The notes under the pieces: model-generated
Told to the model about the DNA's origin: nothing
The model's input: the letters and a program-made list of their open reading frames with translations, nothing else
The model's database searches: none
NCBI GenBank assembly: GCA_005773145.1
Contig: SXHS01000299.1
Span: 1 to 7,463 of the forward strand
Direction of reading: 5' to 3'
Source: Planctomycetaceae bacterium
Lineage (GTDB): Bacteria > Planctomycetota > Planctomycetia > Pirellulales > Pirellulaceae
DNA length: 7,463 bases
Made by a program: the position numbers and the translations under genes
In this document: piece after piece, positions 4,547 to 7,463 of the stretch
Position numbering within the stretch: position 1 is the first letter of the stretch
Layout of the letters: the number at the start of each line of letters is the position of its first letter

Positions 4547-7463
4547 TCAAGTGCGCATGCAGCAGTTCTTATACTTCTTGCCGCTGCCGCAGGGACAGGG
4601 ATCATTTCGCCCCACGCGTTGGCCCCGATGCCGAATGGGCTCCGGCTTCTCCTTGTCGGTCTGGCTGGCGTCAATCGCTTGCTGCTGCTCGCGAGCGATG
4701 TCACTCGCGCTGGGGCTCTCGTCATGCGTGGCCGACGTTTCGATCCAGGTCGATCCGACGAAGCGTTCGTCCAACTGCTCCATGCGGAACACCAGGTCGG
4801 TCACCCGTTGCCCGATCGAGCGCCACATTTGATCGAAAAATTTCATGCCTTCGCGTTTGTACTCGACCTTGGGATCGACCTGGGCGTACCCGACCAGTCC
4901 GACCGCACTGCGCAGGTGATCCATGGCCAGCAGGTGATCTTTCCAGGCCGCATCGACGACTTGCAGGACCAACGCCCGTTCCATTCGGCGAATTTCCGGA
5001 CGAAATTGGTCTTCAATGGCATTGGCGATGCGCCGTTCCAGTTGCCCCCGATCCAAGCGGGCGATTTCGGCGGCCGGCACCTCAAGGTGAAGCGATTGCT
5101 TCAGCCACGAGCTGAGCGATTCGAGGGCACCATTGCCCCCGGAAACCTCGGCCAAAGTAGCGGCGGCGCCTGCGGACTTGAAGAGGCTTTCCACCTTCTG
5201 TTTGACCTCGGTCAATTTCTGGTTCGCCGTCTCCTGATCGGCACGGCTGTATTGGAGGAGAACATCGCGAATCTGGTCACGTTGTTGGTCCTTCAGTTCG
5301 TCCAGATCGGCTTGGACCTTGAATCGGTCCCGGGCCCACTCGATCAATTGCGGTCGATCGATGCGCTGTTGACCGGCTGCGCCTCGGGTGGAGTAGCGGT
5401 ACAGACCCGCCATGACGGGGTACTCGGATTCCTTTTCATCGTAGCAAGCCGCCGCGTGTTGGGCGACCAGCGCGACGATTGCGGCAGCATCCTTACCCTC
5501 AATCGCCTGGGGATCGATGGTGACGCCAAACTTATGATGGACCCAAGCCAAGGCGGAACGGGTGCCAAAATCCTCTTCGAGAAAGACGGCCCCTTCGTCC
5601 AAATCGACCGCCGCAATCGCTTCGCGTGATTTTTCCAATAGGGCTTCGGCGACATCATCACGGCCGATCTTCTTTAGCTCCCGGTCTTGAAGTTTCAGGC
5701 CCCATCGCGAATTGGCCATCTTGGCGAGGGCCTGCCAATTCCAATCTTGGGGATCTTCTTCCTCGGGGAGATTCTCCTCGATGGCATCCAAGATTTGCGT
5801 TTCTGAAAACCGTTGCGCCTCGTCGCGGGCGTAGACCTCGGCCTCGCGGAAGCTCATGCCGCGAAAGTCCTTGGGTTCGAGCTGTGCACCAAGCCGATTC
5901 CCCACCCAGACGGCAAACGAGTCGGTCCCGAAATCCTTGGCGAGGTAGATCGCCAAGTTCTCACGTACTTGTTGATCGAGCATCTGCAGGATCAGCTCTT
6001 TGCAATTGATCCCTTCCAGGATGGCTTGACGATAGCTATAGACTCGCTTGCGTTGCTCATCCATGACCTCGTCGTATTCCAGCAGGTTCTTACGAACTTC
6101 GAAGTTCCGTTCCTCGACCTTCTTTTGTGCTGCCTCGATACGGCGAGTGACCATGGGACTTTCGATGGCCTCCCCTTCGGTCATGCCGAGCGACTTAAGA
6201 ATTTTCTCGACCCACGGGCCGGCAAAGATTCGCATCAAGTCATCGCGCAGGGAAAGGTAGAAGCGACTACTCCCCGGATCGCCCTGGCGGCCGCAGCGGC
6301 CGCGCAGCTGCAAATCGATACGGCGCGCTTCGTGCCGCTCGGTCCCGATGACATGCAAGCCACCCACTTGGCGAACCTGTTCACCCTGTGCGGCCATCTG
6401 TTCGCGTTCAGCGATCTCCTTGACCAACGCATCCCATTCTTCGCGTGGCACATCCAGTCGGGTGGCGTATTTGTCTTGCAGGGTCGCCCAAGCCAAGGTC
6501 TCCGGGTTGCCGCCGAGAATGATGTCGGTGCCGCGTCCAGCCATATTGGTGGCAATGGTCACCGCCCCCATGCGTCCCGCCTGAGCCACGATCTCTGCTT
6601 CGCGCCGATGTTGTTTTGCGTTTAGGACTTCGTGGCGAATACCGCGTCGTTCGAGCATGCGTGAGAGCCGTTCGCTCTTCTCAATGGACGTCGTCCCCAC
6701 CAGCACCGGGCGACCCTTGCGTTCGATGCGCGAAATCGGGCCGCGGGACATTTCCTCCTTCTGCCGACTCTCCTTCGCCTGAAACAAGATTCGATCTTCC
6801 TCCTCGCGGACCACCGCCCCCAAGGTGAATTCGCCTTTTTTCGTGACGATGGTGTCCCACTTGTTCATCCGCTCGATTTCATCGGCGATCGACTCGAACT
6901 TTTCCTCCTCCGTGCAGTAAATCACGTCGGCGTGTTCGATCCTTTGCATGCCGCGATTGGTGGGGATGGCAATGACATCCAGCTTGTAGATTTTCCAGAA
7001 CTCAGTGGCCTCGGTCATGGCGGTACCGGTCATACCGCAAATCTTGTTGTAGAGTTTGAAGTAGTTTTGCAGGGTGATGGTGGCGAGCGTCTGGGATTCT
7101 TCCTTGATTTTCACCCCTTCCTTGGCCTCGACGGACTGATGCAGACCGTCACTCCACTGTCGGCCTTCCATCAAGCGTCCCGTGAATTCGTCGACAATGA
7201 CCACGCGGCCTTATTTGACAACGTAATTGACATCCAACTTGTACAGATGGTGGGCCTTGAGCGCATTATCGATAAGGTGCGGCCAATCCATGTTGCCGGC
7301 CGTGTAGAAGCTCTCAACTCCCGCCAGACGTTCGGCGGCGCGTACGCCAGCATCGGTCAACGTCGCGGTATGATCCTTTTCGTTGACTTCAAAATGTTCC
7401 CCCTTCACCAACTGCCGCGCGATGCGGTCGGCCTCGGCATACTTGCGTGGGTCGTCATGCGCC
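4547..7463 (-). CDS. secA: Protein translocase subunit SecA, 5'-truncated by window edge, interrupted by one in-frame TAA
   Basis: SecA is the ATPase motor that pushes preproteins through SecYEG at the inner membrane. The frame is open to the window edge, so about 971 codons of the C-terminal part are seen. In order: the end of the preprotein-binding region and NBD1 (HFEVNEKDHT, then VVIVDEFTGR, just after the stop at 7211-7213); NBD2 with GMTGTAMTEATEFW, PVLVGTTSIEKSE, ATNMAGRGTDIILGG, GLHVIGTERHEARRID and RGRCGRQGDPGSSRF; the helical scaffold with RNFEVRKNLLEYDEVMDEQR and DAAWKDHLLAMDHLR, GYAQVDPKVEYKRE; an acidic, polar linker; and a SEC-C zinc motif with the spacing C-x-C-x8-C-C just before the TGA stop. 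Two parts are longer than in E. coli or Bacillus SecA: about 45 extra residues in NBD2 and about 200 in the helical region. The identity is certain. Whether the gene is intact depends on the TAA, which may be a sequencing error, a true nonsense mutation or recoding. waaA follows after 21 bp. Confidence 0.96.
5009..5917 (-). repeat. Five diverged copies of a helical module within SecA
   Basis: Between the LLEYDEV and AAWKDHL motifs the protein contains five segments of about 36 residues that align by eye. They lie at about 5810-5917, 5621-5728, 5447-5554, 5240-5347 and 5009-5116. Shared columns are a Trp at position 4 (Met in the second copy), a bulky hydrophobic at 9 (L, W, F, F, L), alternating hydrophobics at 11 and 13, a hydrophobic at 18 and another at 26. 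Examples are FAVWVGNRLGAQLEP, LAWVHHKFGVTIDP, LIEWARDRFKVQADL and LSSWLKQSLHLEVP. Copies one and three are also preceded by a shared KDFGTDS / EDFGTRS stretch. The Trp-equivalent positions are 58 to 77 residues apart. Canonical SecA has one comparable helical stretch here, so the extra length looks like repeated duplication of it. The alignment is manual and the copies are weakly similar. Confidence 0.55.
6716..6868 (-). other. Extra segment in SecA NBD2
   Basis: In E. coli SecA about 20 residues separate the EK of the TEAEK motif from PVLVG. Here about 65 do, from TEEEKFESIADEIERMNKWD to GRPVLVGTTSIEKSE. The added part, around TIVTKKGEFTLGAVVREEED and the following Lys/Arg/Glu-rich stretch, is charged and has alternating hydrophobics suggestive of a short beta hairpin plus helix. 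The frame is intact and the ATPase motifs on both sides are preserved, so this is an insertion in a surface loop and not damage. I believe related long SecAs of the same lineage carry something similar, but that is recollection and not tested here. Confidence 0.6.
7211..7213 (-). other. In-frame TAA stop codon inside secA
   Basis: The coding strand reads VNYVVK, TAA, GRVVIVDEFTGR with no change of frame. In E. coli and Bacillus SecA the same stretch is a V-K-D-G type turn leading into V-x-I-V-D-E-x-T-G-R, so the stop sits exactly where one acidic or polar residue belongs. One base change explains it, for example GAA (Glu) to TAA, which is C to A at plus-strand position 7213. No insertion or deletion is needed. 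A possible restart is the GTG at 7202-7204, which has TAAGG four bases upstream; that spacing is short for a ribosome binding site. The other three complete genes end in TGA, TAG and TAG and have no internal TAA, so nothing else here supports codon reassignment. Confidence 0.9.

Noticed and set aside
4100..5629. 509-codon open frame on the plus strand
   Set aside because: It lies antisense to waaA and secA, both clearly real. The product has no recognisable motif, and long antisense frames are common opposite GC-rich genes.
5813..6625. 270-codon open frame on the plus strand
   Set aside because: It is antisense to the conserved NBD2 and scaffold part of secA, and its translation shows no domain.
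7211..7213. TAA reassigned as a sense codon in this organism
   Set aside because: Only one such codon occurs in over 6 kb of coding sequence, and absence of TAA among three other stop codons means little. A point error or mutation is simpler.

Overview
All recognisable genes lie on the minus strand and run in the order secA (5' end outside the window), waaA/kdtA, a KdgK-type PfkB sugar kinase, and a secreted TIM-barrel protein related to glycoside hydrolases. They are spaced by 21, 81 and 66 bp and probably form one transcription unit or closely spaced units. A hairpin with a short T-rich tail lies just past the last stop codon and may terminate it. The GC-rich DNA, the enlarged SecA, a Kdo transferase (so an outer membrane with lipid A) and a hairpin-rich intergenic stretch suggest a diderm of the PVC group, most likely a planctomycete. 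That is inference from gene style; no rRNA or other taxonomic marker is present.

Region by region: 1-664 has no convincing gene. It holds a dense series of short perfect palindromes, a 20-bp inverted repeat pair with one mismatch, a G-rich tract and the putative terminator. 665-1894 is the secreted TIM-barrel protein. 1961-3049 is the sugar kinase, with a strong ribosome binding site. 3131-4525 is Kdo transferase with a Pro/Gln/Arg-rich C-terminal tail. 4547-7463 is SecA from late NBD1 to the terminal SEC-C zinc motif.

The genes do not form one obvious pathway. SecA powers protein export, WaaA puts Kdo on lipid A, the kinase probably phosphorylates 2-keto-3-deoxygluconate from uronate or polysaccharide breakdown, and the secreted protein may act on or bind a glycan. 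A cell-envelope and carbohydrate theme links them loosely.

Points most worth a second look: (1) an in-frame TAA in secA at 7211-7213, inside an otherwise collinear conserved stretch; (2) about five diverged copies of a helical module enlarging the SecA helical region by roughly 200 residues; (3) an extra segment of about 45 residues in SecA NBD2; (4) a perfect hairpin between secA and waaA holding part of the waaA Shine-Dalgarno in its loop; (5) the palindrome array at 187-528 and its flanking inverted repeat; (6) a TIM barrel that keeps the strand-4 acid/base Glu but seems to lack the strand-7 nucleophile. I did not find a convincing undescribed multi-gene system here.
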